Source of the DNA: Microbulbifer variabilis
Lineage (GTDB): Bacteria; Pseudomonadota; Gammaproteobacteria; Pseudomonadales; Cellvibrionaceae
Reading direction: 5' to 3'
Assembly: GCF_023716485.1 (NCBI RefSeq)
Contig: NZ_CP092418.1
Span: forward strand, 1,657,001 to 1,721,000
Length of the DNA: 64,000 nucleotides
Both the position numbers and the translations under genes were made by a program. The notes below the pieces were generated by a model. The model saw nothing but the letters and a program-made list of their open reading frames with translations, made no database searches and was not told the DNA's origin. Below, piece after piece: positions 36,887 to 45,711 of this stretch; position 1 is the stretch's first letter; every line of letters starts with the position of its first letter.

Positions 36887-38593
36887 ATGGCAGGTTTCGT
36901 CTATAAGGGCGAGAGATGTGAGCAAGCGATAACAACAATCAGGAATGGGAGAAGAGAGTTGGACATTGATCGCGGCATTCTCGATGTATTTAAAGGCGCT
37001 TGCGCCAAATTTGGTGACCGACCGGCTTTCACCTGCCTGGGGCGAACTCTGACTGTCGGTGATATCGACACCTTGAGCGCGAAGTTCGCATCTTATTTGC
37101 AAAATCACACCAATTTGAAGCCCGGTGATCGCATCGCTATCCAGCTGCCCAATGTACTGCAGTACCCTGTAGTTGTATTTGGTGCTTTGCGAGCTGGACT
37201 TGTGGTCGTCAATACCAATCCGCTGTATACCCAGCGTGAATTAAAGCACCAGTTGAATGACTCCGGTGCCAAAGCATTGGTTGTACTGGCGAATATCGCT
37301 GATACCGCTTCGGCTGTTGTTGATGAAACTAGTGTTGAGAAAGTGATCGTTACTGAGATCGCAGACCTGCACAGCCCTTTAAAGCGGGTTCTGATCAACG
37401 GCGTTGCCAAGCACATCAAAAAAATGGTGCCGGAATTCTCTTTTGCCCAGCAGGTAAATTTCCGTGAGGTACTGGCTCTCGGTGCACAGAAGGGCAGTGA
37501 GGATGTTGAGCGCGCACCAGAAGATATCGCCGTGTTGCAATACACCGGTGGCACCACCGGTGTTGCCAAGGGTGCGATGCTGACCAACCGCAACCTGGTT
37601 GCCAATATGCAGCAGGTTCTTGAAGCGTTTGGTAGTGGTATGAAAGAGGGGGAGGAGTTCTATATTGCGCCGCTGCCGCTCTACCATATCTACGCTTTCA
37701 CCATCCATTGCATGTGCCTGTTCTCCACCGGCAACCACTCTCTGCTGATTCCAAACCCGCGCGATATTCCCGGCTTTGTGAAAACCCTGAAAGGGCAGCG
37801 CTTTACCGGCTTTGTTGGCCTGAACACCCTGTTTAACGGCTTGATGCTGAATAAAGATTTTGCCGAATTGGATTTCAGCAAACTGCACTCCACGGCTTCT
37901 GGTGGTATGGCTCTGACCAGAGACACTGCCAAGCGCTGGGAAGATATGACCGGCTGTGTGGTTATGGAAGGCTACGGTATGACCGAGACTTCTCCGGTTG
38001 TTTCTTTTAACCCCACCGAGGGCGTACAGCTGGGTACTGTAGGTATCCCGGTTCCGGGAACTGAAGTTAAAGTCGTGGATGAAAATGGCAACGATCTGCC
38101 GAATAATTCTCCCGGTGAGCTCTGTGTGCGTGGTCCCCAGGTAATGAAGGGATACTGGCAGCGCCCAGAAGCTACTGCTGATACCCTCGATAGTGAAGGT
38201 TGGTTGAACACCGGTGATATGGCGGTGATCCAGGATGATGGATACATCAAGATTGTGGATCGCAAGAAGGACATGATTATTGTGTCTGGCTTCAACGTAT
38301 ATCCCAACGAAATTGAAGATATCGTCAGTGCCCATCCAAAAGTGACCGAAGCCGCTGCAATTGGTATTCCCGATGAAAAAAGTGGTGAACAGGTGAAGCT
38401 TTTTGTTATCAAGGCTGACCCGTCTTTGACTGAGAAAGAAGTTATCGCTTTCTGTCGAGAGAATATGACGGCATACAAGGTGCCGAGAAAGGTCGAGTTC
38501 CGTGAAGATTTGCCAAAGACTAATGTCGGTAAAATCCTGCGTCGTGAACTGCGCGATGAAGAACTGAAGAAAAAGGATGCTATCGGCGCTTAG
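36887..38593 (+). CDS. fadD: Long-chain fatty acid--CoA ligase
   Basis: FadD activates fatty acids to acyl-CoA by way of an acyl-adenylate. The 568-residue product has the P-loop-like YTGGTTGVAKGA (about 219-230), the GYGMTETSPV segment (about 362-371), GWLNTGDMA and the hinge DRKKDMIIVSGFNVYPNEIE, and ends near PKTNVGKILRRELRD. The first 30 residues differ from typical FadD proteins, so the start may be a little uncertain. Codon bias again suggests high expression. Neighbours point to fatty-acid catabolism. Confidence 0.93.
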   Translation: MAGFVYKGERCEQAITTIRNGRRELDIDRGILDVFKGACAKFGDRPAFTCLGRTLTVGDIDTLSAKFASYLQNHTNLKPGDRIAIQLPNVLQYPVVVFGALRAGLVVVNTNPLYTQRELKHQLNDSGAKALVVLANIADTASAVVDETSVEKVIVTEIADLHSPLKRVLINGVAKHIKKMVPEFSFAQQVNFREVLALGAQKGSEDVERAPEDIAVLQYTGGTTGVAKGAMLTNRNLVANMQQVLEAFGSGMKEGEEFYIAPLPLYHIYAFTIHCMCLFSTGNHSLLIPNPRDIPGFVKTLKGQRFTGFVGLNTLFNGLMLNKDFAELDFSKLHSTASGGMALTRDTAKRWEDMTGCVVMEGYGMTETSPVVSFNPTEGVQLGTVGIPVPGTEVKVVDENGNDLPNNSPGELCVRGPQVMKGYWQRPEATADTLDSEGWLNTGDMAVIQDDGYIKIVDRKKDMIIVSGFNVYPNEIEDIVSAHPKVTEAAAIGIPDEKSGEQVKLFVIKADPSLTEKEVIAFCRENMTAYKVPRKVEFREDLPKTNVGKILRRELRDEELKKKDAIGA

Positions 38594-38601
38594 TTATAAG
38601 T

Positions 38602-38649
38602 TTATCCGGCAATTAATTGGCGGATAACTGCGACACAAGGATGTGTCGC
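38602..38649. repeat. Two adjacent palindromes after fadD
   Basis: 38602-38627 is a 26-base near-perfect palindrome (TTATCCGGCAATT and AATTGGCGGATAA, one mismatch). It is followed at 38630-38649 by GCGACACA-AGGA-TGTGTCGC. Neither has a T-run. They could be a transcript 3' end or protein-binding sites. Confidence 0.6.
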
Positions 38650-39110
38650 CAACGATAGCCGTTTCCTAAATCCCGCCCCCTAGTAAGCCTGTTTAAATCT
38701 GCCATTCTCCGCTGGTCTCAACTGTTTCAATATATCTTCAGTTGCGACTAGAACACTTAAGTGCACCTTGAAAAAGTGCTCGGATCTTTCCGCTGTTAAT
38801 GCTTTCGTGGCCAACTTTTTTTATTGTTAATTTCCTTATCTTTTTTTGGGATAACCCATTGAAGTTAAAGTGACCATTTATTAGTAGGCTATCCTCACCC
38901 CGATGTACACAGGTCTAATGGAAGGGGGCTCTCTATAACGCGTGACAATTATCTAGGATTTGCTTGGGTATTTTTATCTTGTGTAGGGGGAGTTTAGCTT
39001 TTGTCCGATTGCCATGCCTCGCGATTAAAGTGACGGCAGGTGCTGCAAAACTGAATGAATCAATTTCCAAAGAGTTTATAGTGGTGGCAAGGTCGATGAG
39101 GAGGATATGG
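38650..39110. other. Gene-free stretch between fadD and the M28 peptidase gene
   Basis: About 460 AT-rich bases show no open frame with coding character and no clear promoter. I see nothing to annotate beyond the palindromes at its left and the stem-loop at its right. Confidence 0.45.
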
Positions 39111-39151
39111 ACTCTACGGCAGTAGTACTGATGGTATCACTGCCGTAGAGT
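39111..39151 (-). terminator. Stem-loop after the M28 peptidase gene
   Basis: A perfect 13-bp stem (ACTCTACGGCAGT / ACTGCCGTAGAGT) with a 15-base loop lies 14 bases past the stop of the minus-strand gene. No T-run follows. Confidence 0.6.
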
Positions 39152-39165
39152 GGCTGGAGAGAGGG

Positions 39166-40929
39166 TTACTTACGGGCTTCGGCACTCGCATCGCGAATTG
39201 CGCGGAACTCGTTGCCCTCATACCAGTTGGGCCAATCGCGGCTGTTGGCCAGTTTCAGGCCTAGTTTTAGGCCAAGCTGCAGGTCCATTGCCGAGCCCTT
39301 CAGATTCCAAGAGGGGTCGTACTCATCGCCAGGCTTGTGGTAGTGCTGGCTAACATACTCGGCACCTTTTGCCTGGGCCCACTCGCGGCCATGCTCAAAG
39401 TTGTCGCTGCCGGAGTCGAAATACAGCATGGGCACGCCTTTCTTCGCCAGGCTGAAATGATCTGAACGATAGAAGTAGCCGCGCTCCGGGTGCTCTTCCG
39501 GGGCTAAATAGCGGCCTTGTCCTTTGGCGGATACCTCCAGCATTTGCTCCAGCTCACTGCTGCCATAACCGATTACAGTAATGTCGCGGGCTGGGCCCAA
39601 TACGTTCATGGCATCAAAGTTAATGCCAGCAACGGTTTTCTCCAAAGGAGCGACAGGTTTTTCGGCGTAGTACTTGGAGCCGAGCAGGCCTGACTCTTCA
39701 GCCGTTACGGCAACGAACAGCAGTGAGCGCTCTGGGCGATCCAGCTTCACCGCCTCAGCGGCCATAGCGATTAAACCAGCGGTACCGGTGGCATTATCGA
39801 CGGCCCCGTTAAAGATCTGGTCTTCACCATCTGCATTTTTGTTAACGCCCAGGTGGTCCCAGTGCGCGGTGTAGACAATCACCTCGTCGGGGTGCTTGTT
39901 GCCCGAAAGCTTGGCAACCACGTTGCGAGAATTAGACTTCTGCAGGCTGTTTTTCAGTTGTAGGCTGGCGGTTATCCCCAGAGCCTTGGGTTTGAAGCCC
40001 TGAGTTTTGGCTGCGTCCATTTCCTTTTGCAGATCGAGGCCGGCGGAGCGGAATAGCGTATTGGCGGCTTGATTGGTCATCCAAGCTTCAATAGCAACCC
40101 GGTCTGCATTCTTATTTTCGGCTTCGAGGCTGACTTGCGCACCGGACCAGGAGCCACTAACCACTTCCCATGGATAGCCCGCAGCACCGGTCTCATGAAT
40201 GATAATCGCACCGTCAGCTCCTTGGCGGGCGGCTTCCTCGAACTTGTAGCTCCAACGGCCGTAATAGGTCATGGCATTGCCGTTGAACAAGGCCTTGTCC
40301 TGGGTCGCGTAACCGGGGTCATTCACCAAAATAACCGCAGTCTTGCCTTTCATATCCAATCCGGCGTAATCGTTCCAGTTATTTTCTGGAGCGACAATGC
40401 CGTAGCCCACAAATACCAACTCGCTGTTCTCCAGGGAAGAGCCTGCGGTCTGTCTTTGGGTGAAGGCCACCATATCGTCTATTGGTTGCAGGTTTTGCTC
40501 GAAACCATCGCCCTTGAATGTCAGGGGGGTGGTTTCAATTTCCATTTCCACGATAGGGACTTGCTGGAACCAGCTGGGTTTGCCGGCCGCATCCATAGCC
40601 CCAGGCTCCAGACCCAGCGCCTTGAATTGCTCTGCCAGGTAATTCACGGTGAGTTCTTCACCCTTGGTAGCGGGAGCGCGCCCTTCAAACTTGTCGGAAG
40701 CAAGGATCGCAATGTGTTTGTGCAGGTCTGCAGCTATGGCATCGACCTGAGCCTGTTCGGCTTCACCGAGAGATAACTTGGCACCGTCAGCATGGTGGTG
40801 TTCGGCATGGGCTGCGTTGTGATCAGCCTCCGGCTTGGCCGCTTCAGTGGTGCTTTTGCCACAAGCGGTTAGTGCGCTGCCGACGGCAATGGTCAAACCA
40901 AGGCGACGCCAAAGAGTAGGGATTCGCAT
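39166..40929 (-). CDS. M28 family zinc aminopeptidase, lipoprotein
   Basis: From ATG 40929 the 587-residue product begins MRIPTLWRRLGLTIAVGSAL with lipobox LTAC (Cys23), so it is an anchored lipoprotein. A histidine-rich linker (AHAEHHHADG, about 40-49) follows, then a PA-like insert and the M28 catalytic domain. Zinc ligands are seen in YTAHWDHLG, GAVDNATGTA, TAEESG, INFDAMN and YRSDHFS. It should trim peptides at the cell envelope. A 10-residue upstream extension without a signal sequence is less likely. Confidence 0.92.
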   Translation of the reverse strand: MRIPTLWRRLGLTIAVGSALTACGKSTTEAAKPEADHNAAHAEHHHADGAKLSLGEAEQAQVDAIAADLHKHIAILASDKFEGRAPATKGEELTVNYLAEQFKALGLEPGAMDAAGKPSWFQQVPIVEMEIETTPLTFKGDGFEQNLQPIDDMVAFTQRQTAGSSLENSELVFVGYGIVAPENNWNDYAGLDMKGKTAVILVNDPGYATQDKALFNGNAMTYYGRWSYKFEEAARQGADGAIIIHETGAAGYPWEVVSGSWSGAQVSLEAENKNADRVAIEAWMTNQAANTLFRSAGLDLQKEMDAAKTQGFKPKALGITASLQLKNSLQKSNSRNVVAKLSGNKHPDEVIVYTAHWDHLGVNKNADGEDQIFNGAVDNATGTAGLIAMAAEAVKLDRPERSLLFVAVTAEESGLLGSKYYAEKPVAPLEKTVAGINFDAMNVLGPARDITVIGYGSSELEQMLEVSAKGQGRYLAPEEHPERGYFYRSDHFSLAKKGVPMLYFDSGSDNFEHGREWAQAKGAEYVSQHYHKPGDEYDPSWNLKGSAMDLQLGLKLGLKLANSRDWPNWYEGNEFRAIRDASAEARK

Positions 40930-41047
40930 AATTATGTCCTGTGAGTCTTGCTCAGACACGGATTATGCACGATATAGAGCAAACTAACGACAATTCTTCG
41001 GTAGTCGGCTAGTCAAGCAGGCTGGTACCGCTGGGAAGAGAAAAGGG

Positions 41048-41075
41048 AGAGCCCGCGCATACTAACGCGGGCTCT
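41048..41075 (-). terminator. Terminator after the PI-PLC gene
   Basis: AGAGCCCGCG and CGCGGGCTCT make a 10-bp stem; on the minus strand the sequence after it is CCCTTTTCTC. It lies 35 bases past the stop. Confidence 0.7.
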
Positions 41076-41109
41076 AAAGGATGTTTGTAAGTGAAGAGTT
41101 GGGCTGGGA

Positions 41110-42312
41110 TTACTCGCTGCGCAGCCACTGGCCTTCAGTGGATTGGTCTTGATAGTTAATCCAGACCTTGTCGTAGCCCGTGGCTTCCTTCGCTGCTTTT
41201 AGGGCTTGGTTGTCTTTGCTGTTGGTGGGTACCTCAAAGACGTATTGGCTGCCAAGGGCTTGGCAGTTGGCACTACCGTAAGCCCAGGGTCCGGTAGAGG
41301 CAGTGGCTACCCAGCTACCGTCGGTTACATTCTTGCAGGCGAAGCTGTATTGATTGCTGCAGTTGGCATCATTCCAACGTCCGTTACCCCACTGCATTGC
41401 ACAGTCTTCATTGTTGAGGTTATTGGGTTCGTTCTGATCCCAGGACCAGATTGCGGCGGCGATACGGCCGTCACTAGTATTCATATTGTCCAGGTTGATA
41501 ATGTTATGCCCCTGGGCAAAGCCATTGCGTACATCGTTAGCGGTGATCCTCTCAATACCGCCATTGAAGATTTCTCCAATGGTGCCGATAGTGGTGCTGT
41601 CTTCCCAGACGCGACCAATCTCACCGAGGCCGGTAAATGCCATATTCTTCATGCTGTTATTACCCGAGCATCCGCCATCTTTCCATACGACAACCTGTTT
41701 TCCGGCAGCCAGTACCTGATTCTTGGTCAAGGTGCTTGGAAAACTCTGGCAGCCGCCGCTGTAGTAGATTCTATTGCCAAAGCGGCTGGTAATCTGGTCG
41801 TAAAGATCCTTGTGGCGTCCGTCGGAGTGGTCTTCGATGTATAGGATAATAACCTCATCCTGGTTGGCGCTGTCCTCAAGCCAGGCTTTCACCTCATTAA
41901 AGCCCTCGGTAGCATACTTGTCGTTCAGGCTGCACAGCCCATGGCAAAGCAGCAAGCGTTTGGGGTAGGAGAAGAGGTTCTCCATTTTTGCCGTCCAGTG
42001 GACGTCCAGTTCAATAAACCTTGCTCCCATTCGCAGTTGATCCTTAATGGAGTATTCCTGCTGGGGGTCGAGATAGCGGCAGCCAACGGAGAAATTACAG
42101 GCTCGATAGACCTCTGAGTTGTAAGTGTTGTGGGTGCCGAGAATATTATTCTCACTCATTGGGGTGTGGTTATCGATTTTACGTTGCAAGTCCAGGGCTC
42201 TGCCTGTCCAGCTATTTTGAAAGTCGGAAACTGTGTCTGCCCATAGTGGTGAACAGATAAGCAGCGACAAAACGGCTGTAATCTGGATTGATTGCATGAT
42301 ATTGAGTTTCAT
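41110..42312 (-). CDS. Secreted PI-PLC-like phosphodiesterase with C-type-lectin-like tail
   Basis: A signal peptide (to WADT, about 26) precedes a PI-PLC X-type TIM barrel with ILGTHNTYN (His61), ELDVHW (Asp103) and LLLCHGLCS (His124), the residues expected for acid-base catalysis. Behind it, residues 285-327 (WDQNEPNN, EDCAMQWGNGRWNDANC, SFACKN) look like the last half of a C-type lectin domain. Residues 334-398 (WVATASTGPW, ANCQALGSQY, VWINYQDQSTEGQW) look like a first half. It likely cleaves phosphoinositides or related phosphodiesters outside the cell while binding a glycan. A GGAG site lies before ATG 42312. Confidence 0.85.
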   Translation of the reverse strand: MKLNIMQSIQITAVLSLLICSPLWADTVSDFQNSWTGRALDLQRKIDNHTPMSENNILGTHNTYNSEVYRACNFSVGCRYLDPQQEYSIKDQLRMGARFIELDVHWTAKMENLFSYPKRLLLCHGLCSLNDKYATEGFNEVKAWLEDSANQDEVIILYIEDHSDGRHKDLYDQITSRFGNRIYYSGGCQSFPSTLTKNQVLAAGKQVVVWKDGGCSGNNSMKNMAFTGLGEIGRVWEDSTTIGTIGEIFNGGIERITANDVRNGFAQGHNIINLDNMNTSDGRIAAAIWSWDQNEPNNLNNEDCAMQWGNGRWNDANCSNQYSFACKNVTDGSWVATASTGPWAYGSANCQALGSQYVFEVPTNSKDNQALKAAKEATGYDKVWINYQDQSTEGQWLRSE

Positions 42313-43133
42313 TATTATTCTCCGGGGGCTTTCTGGATAGATAGCCTTTTCGTTCGTTTGGGGTTTTAAGATAAAGAGAGAGATTTTTTAATCTTTTATG
42401 TTCAATTATTTTGCGGAACCCTATTGGTACCTTTTTATTGTTTTCTTTTTTTACTATGGGCGGATTTTTCTGTCTAGAGAAAGTGGTGTGATTTAGCAGC
42501 TTTTGGGATATTGGTTTGGTTTTGTTGGGATTGCTTGGATAGAAAGTTCCAATATCCCATTGATAATGTTCTGTAGTGACCAGGCATTCCATTTTTGCGG
42601 GGTTTTTTAATACAAAAATACTCCAGTTAAGGGTCGCTATTGATGCCATAGGGCAAAGTTGTTGGCATGATAAACCCCTTATACCCACTTGCCTCGGAAG
42701 CTGTGTGATGGGTTGGTGGGTTTTTTTTCTTTTTGGCTATTGCCATAAGCCATAGATGTTTGATCTGAACTTTTTGTTCCTTTTGCCTTTGGAAGGGGGT
42801 GGGAACTCAGGATTTGAAGTTGCGATACTATTTCATTCAATTTTAAGTGGATTTATGGGGTGCCAATATTGAGCTATTTTGAATCAATAAAATTCATATT
42901 TTTTTAAATTTTATATTGCTCTTTGGTCGCCCTCTAAGATAGCAGTACTTGCATATGATTAGTTGCTTTTGGGGGTGTTCTGCAAAGTGTACATCGGTTT
43001 GACTTGAGTTTAAGTGATTTCAGCTTTTATGCTTTTTTGTGTTCTTGTAAATGAGGTATAAAATTTTATGTGTTACAAGAGGGAAAAGTATATTGCTCTC
43101 TAATTTAATGTTGGATAATTGCTGGTGCTAAAA
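42313..43133. other. Longest gene-free stretch in the window
   Basis: About 820 AT-rich bases separate two divergent secreted-protein genes. A 158-codon minus-strand frame at 42212-42688 overlaps the PI-PLC start and has no domain or signal features, so I do not accept it. The GC content is visibly lower than in the neighbours. No tRNA, clear terminator or repeat was found. Confidence 0.5.
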
Positions 43134-44015
43134 ATGATAAAAATAAATTGTTTGTTGATAAGTTTATTCTTTGGTTTTTCTGTTGCTGTCAATGCGTATC
43201 AGTCAGCGTATTGTGCCGATCCCATCCTGGAAGTAGATTTTGATGGAGTTGTGATTGCTGGTTCCAAGCAGAGACTAGTGAATGTTGCCCTCAGTGGGGA
43301 GCCGATGCGGGTGGGTTGGGATTTGGATTTCGATGGAGATAAACAATCAGATCTCACGCATTGGTCAGATGCACAATTTACCAGTGTGGTATCGGGAGAG
43401 GTGGCGACCAAGGTCCAGTCTGTACACCGACAAATTCCCAGACTTGAGGATGGAAAAATAGAGCTTTCCACAGATTTTGGGCAGTGGCATGGTCTGCTGG
43501 ATAGTCGTGGGATTCTACTCGGGCGTTTTGAGCACTCCAAAAGAATAAATGAAGATCGCGTCCATTCAATCTGGTGCTTTACCGAGCCCACTCGTAAAAC
43601 CTGGCAAATGGTGTTTCAACATGATCGCGCCGGTAACACTATCGAAGGTAAAAAGTCCCAGTTAGTGGATGCTGTAGAAGGAGGGTGGGCGATACGGCTT
43701 GGTAGGCTAGATTTGACAAAGGAAAAATTAGAAAAAGAAATTGCTGCAAACAAAGTAGCGGAACTAGTACCTATCTCAGTGCAAATTTCACCTGAGGGAG
43801 AAGTCATTGCGCAATTACCGCAAACTTTTCTTCCAAAGCATTTCCTGGATTCCAGTATCAACCAATATGCAAATAGTAAGGTTCTTTGGGGGGCTAAAGT
43901 TAGTACTGCAGGTGAGCTTGATTTAATTTGGGAGGATTTACACAGCGGGCAGATCTCTCGTCAACGGCGCAGCCAGATGGGGCTGGCTTGGTTTGTTGAG
44001 CGACCTGTAAAGTGA
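43134..44015 (+). CDS. Uncharacterised exported protein
   Basis: From ATG 43134 the 293-residue product has a signal peptide (MIKINCLLISLFFGFSVAV, cut near NAYQ). The mature region includes VGWDLDFDGDKQSDLTHW, a DxDxDxxSD loop like calcium-binding repeats, and many tryptophans. I recognise no family. Its position beside secreted hydrolases suggests an envelope or extracellular role. TTG 43119 would add five residues and is less likely. Confidence 0.7.
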   Translation: MIKINCLLISLFFGFSVAVNAYQSAYCADPILEVDFDGVVIAGSKQRLVNVALSGEPMRVGWDLDFDGDKQSDLTHWSDAQFTSVVSGEVATKVQSVHRQIPRLEDGKIELSTDFGQWHGLLDSRGILLGRFEHSKRINEDRVHSIWCFTEPTRKTWQMVFQHDRAGNTIEGKKSQLVDAVEGGWAIRLGRLDLTKEKLEKEIAANKVAELVPISVQISPEGEVIAQLPQTFLPKHFLDSSINQYANSKVLWGAKVSTAGELDLIWEDLHSGQISRQRRSQMGLAWFVERPVK

Positions 44016-44048
44016 ATTGCTGATAGGCTCAGTTTTATTTCGGAGAAT

Positions 44049-44071
44049 GCCCCGGCTTATTGGGCCGGGGC
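44049..44071. terminator. GC-rich stem-loop between convergent genes
   Basis: GCCCCGGC and GCCGGGGC pair with a 7-base loop between two convergent genes. It may end transcription in both directions, though no T-run is present. Confidence 0.5.
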
Positions 44072-44087
44072 TCAAGCTGATTTGAAA

Positions 44088-45212
44088 TTACTTCAGGATT
44101 TTTAGGGTCTCGCGTATTGGGAACAAAATATCGCGGGCTAATTGCTGGCTGCGGGCTGGGGACCACCCCTCTGCAGGGTCAGGCAGGTTGTCGTTATCCT
44201 TAAATGGCATTTCCAGGGTCAATGCCAGAGTGCGGAACTGATGACCGGCCCAGGCGGTGCCAATGGTAAGGTTGGCTTCGCCAGGTTTGTCTAGCTCATA
44301 ACCGTGCTCGGTTTGAAAGTCGGGGCTGATAGCCTCGTAGGCCTGTTTAAAGGTTTCTTCCAGTTTTGCGTGGCGCTCGTCATAGCCGGGAATACCTTCA
44401 CAGGCAGCAACGAAGTTATAGGGAAGTGCTTCGTCTCCATGAATATCTAAGAAGATATCCCCGCCGATTTCCAACATCTTTTCCCGAACGAGGAATACTT
44501 CCGGGCTGCGATCCATGGTGGGATTGAGCCACTCGCGATTCAGGTTGGCACCAGCGGCATTGGTGCGCAGGTGGCCGCGAACGCTGCCGTCGGGGTTCAT
44601 ATTGGGGACTACGTAGAAAACGGTATCTGCCAGCAGTTTCTGGGCTTGAGGGTTGGCATCATCCAACAGCGCCTCAAGGAAGCCCTCTACAAACCACTCC
44701 GCCATGGTTTCTCCGGGGTGCTGGCGTGCAATCATCCATACCCGATGCTTGGCGGTTTCGGCATCTCCGATAGTGAGCATGGTCATATCGCGTTGGTCGA
44801 GGGTTTTGCCAAGGGTTTGGATTTTTACCCGCTCATTGCTCTGAGCCCAGGCCAGCAGATCCAGGTGGCGCTCCCAGGAGTAAGGTGCGAAGTAAGCCAG
44901 GTAAATACTGGGCTCATCCAGGGTTACGGTAAAGTCGAGAGTCTTGCCATCGTAATTGGCGCCGATGCGGAACCAATTCTGACGGTCATAGGAGGCGCAC
45001 ACCCGATAGTTTTCCCAGCCTTCCGGGTAGGCGGATTTACCTGCATTGGCAATACTCAGTGGATAGCTTGCGCCCACCTCACCCTCTAGTCGAAAGTGAA
45101 ACCACTGGTAGAAATCGGAGTTATTATCCTGGCGTATAGCCAGCTGAATAGGGCTGCTTTCAGCGTTGATCACTTCGATATTGCCGCTGTCAAAGGCACT
45201 GGTTATGTACAT
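44088..45212 (-). CDS. M14 family zinc carboxypeptidase (cytosolic-type, Nna1-like)
   Basis: The 374-residue product has an N-terminal beta-sandwich domain (about 1-115) and a carboxypeptidase domain. Zinc ligands are HPGE (His165, Glu168) and DIHGDE (His258); LTLEMPF holds the catalytic glutamate (Glu334). NLNREW gives the substrate-binding arginine. The domain order is that of the M14D, Nna1/CCP-like deglutamylase group. There is no signal peptide, so it is cytoplasmic. Bacterial substrates of this group are not well known. Confidence 0.93.
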   Translation of the reverse strand: MYITSAFDSGNIEVINAESSPIQLAIRQDNNSDFYQWFHFRLEGEVGASYPLSIANAGKSAYPEGWENYRVCASYDRQNWFRIGANYDGKTLDFTVTLDEPSIYLAYFAPYSWERHLDLLAWAQSNERVKIQTLGKTLDQRDMTMLTIGDAETAKHRVWMIARQHPGETMAEWFVEGFLEALLDDANPQAQKLLADTVFYVVPNMNPDGSVRGHLRTNAAGANLNREWLNPTMDRSPEVFLVREKMLEIGGDIFLDIHGDEALPYNFVAACEGIPGYDERHAKLEETFKQAYEAISPDFQTEHGYELDKPGEANLTIGTAWAGHQFRTLALTLEMPFKDNDNLPDPAEGWSPARSQQLARDILFPIRETLKILK

Positions 45213-45329
45213 GTAGTGAGCTCCACTCTTGTTGTTGGGCGCAGGATACAGCTCTGGAGGGATTTTTTCAGGGGGAGAGTGGGGGATTTCGCCACTTGAG
45301 GGTGCAATTTTGCGCTTTCTGAAATTAAA

Positions 45330-45361
45330 AAAGCACGGTACCGAATTCGATACCGTGCTTT
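45330..45361 (-). terminator. Minus-strand intrinsic terminator upstream of the M14 gene
   Basis: AAAGCACGGTA and TACCGTGCTTT form an 11-bp stem; on the minus strand it is followed by TTTTTAATTT. It would end a transcript coming from the right, before the M14 gene begins, where no protein gene is evident. Confidence 0.75.
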
Positions 45362-45711
45362 AGCCATTCCATGGCGGCACCCGCTACGACTACTGCTCCC
45401 TGAAATTTCCGGTGTCGGACCCCTGGCGACTGCTCACTGCCCGGCCTGATCACAAGTGCGTCAATCCACACTGTCAGAAATCGACTACATCTCCTTAACA
45501 TCCCGCAACAAGTGCTGGTTAAAGTTTAGGCAGTTCGATTGGGCAATTGTTGTACGTTGGTGCAGATAGGCGTAAATTTGCTTATCTTTCACCCCGTCGA
45601 TAATGAGTTGATTGAGAGCTGTAGGGGAGAAACACGAAAGCTTGGCGGAGCCCATTACAGGGGAAGTATCCGCCTGGACAATATTATCAAAGTTAATAAT
45701 AGAGGTAGGCC
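45362..45711 (-). ncRNA. Candidate small RNA (or short leader transcript) ending at the 45330 terminator
   Basis: The minus strand from about 45530 to 45362 is GC-richer than other gaps, contains the repeated motif GAGCAGT and ends in the strong terminator. No convincing protein gene is present; a 58-codon frame from an ATG near 45512 runs into the terminator stem and has a weak ribosome site. I tried tmRNA, 6S and SRP RNA by eye and none fits well. The 5' end and promoter are not located, so the limits given are only the gap. Confidence 0.3.

Noticed and set aside
42212..42688. 158-codon minus-strand frame
   Set aside because: It overlaps the start of the PI-PLC gene, lies in AT-rich DNA and shows no domain, signal or ribosome site.
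45362..45530. SRP RNA, 6S RNA or tmRNA identity for the minus-strand region
   Set aside because: Short stretches such as TCAGGCC look similar to SRP RNA, but the invariant tetraloop region does not fit and no tmRNA or 6S landmarks are present.
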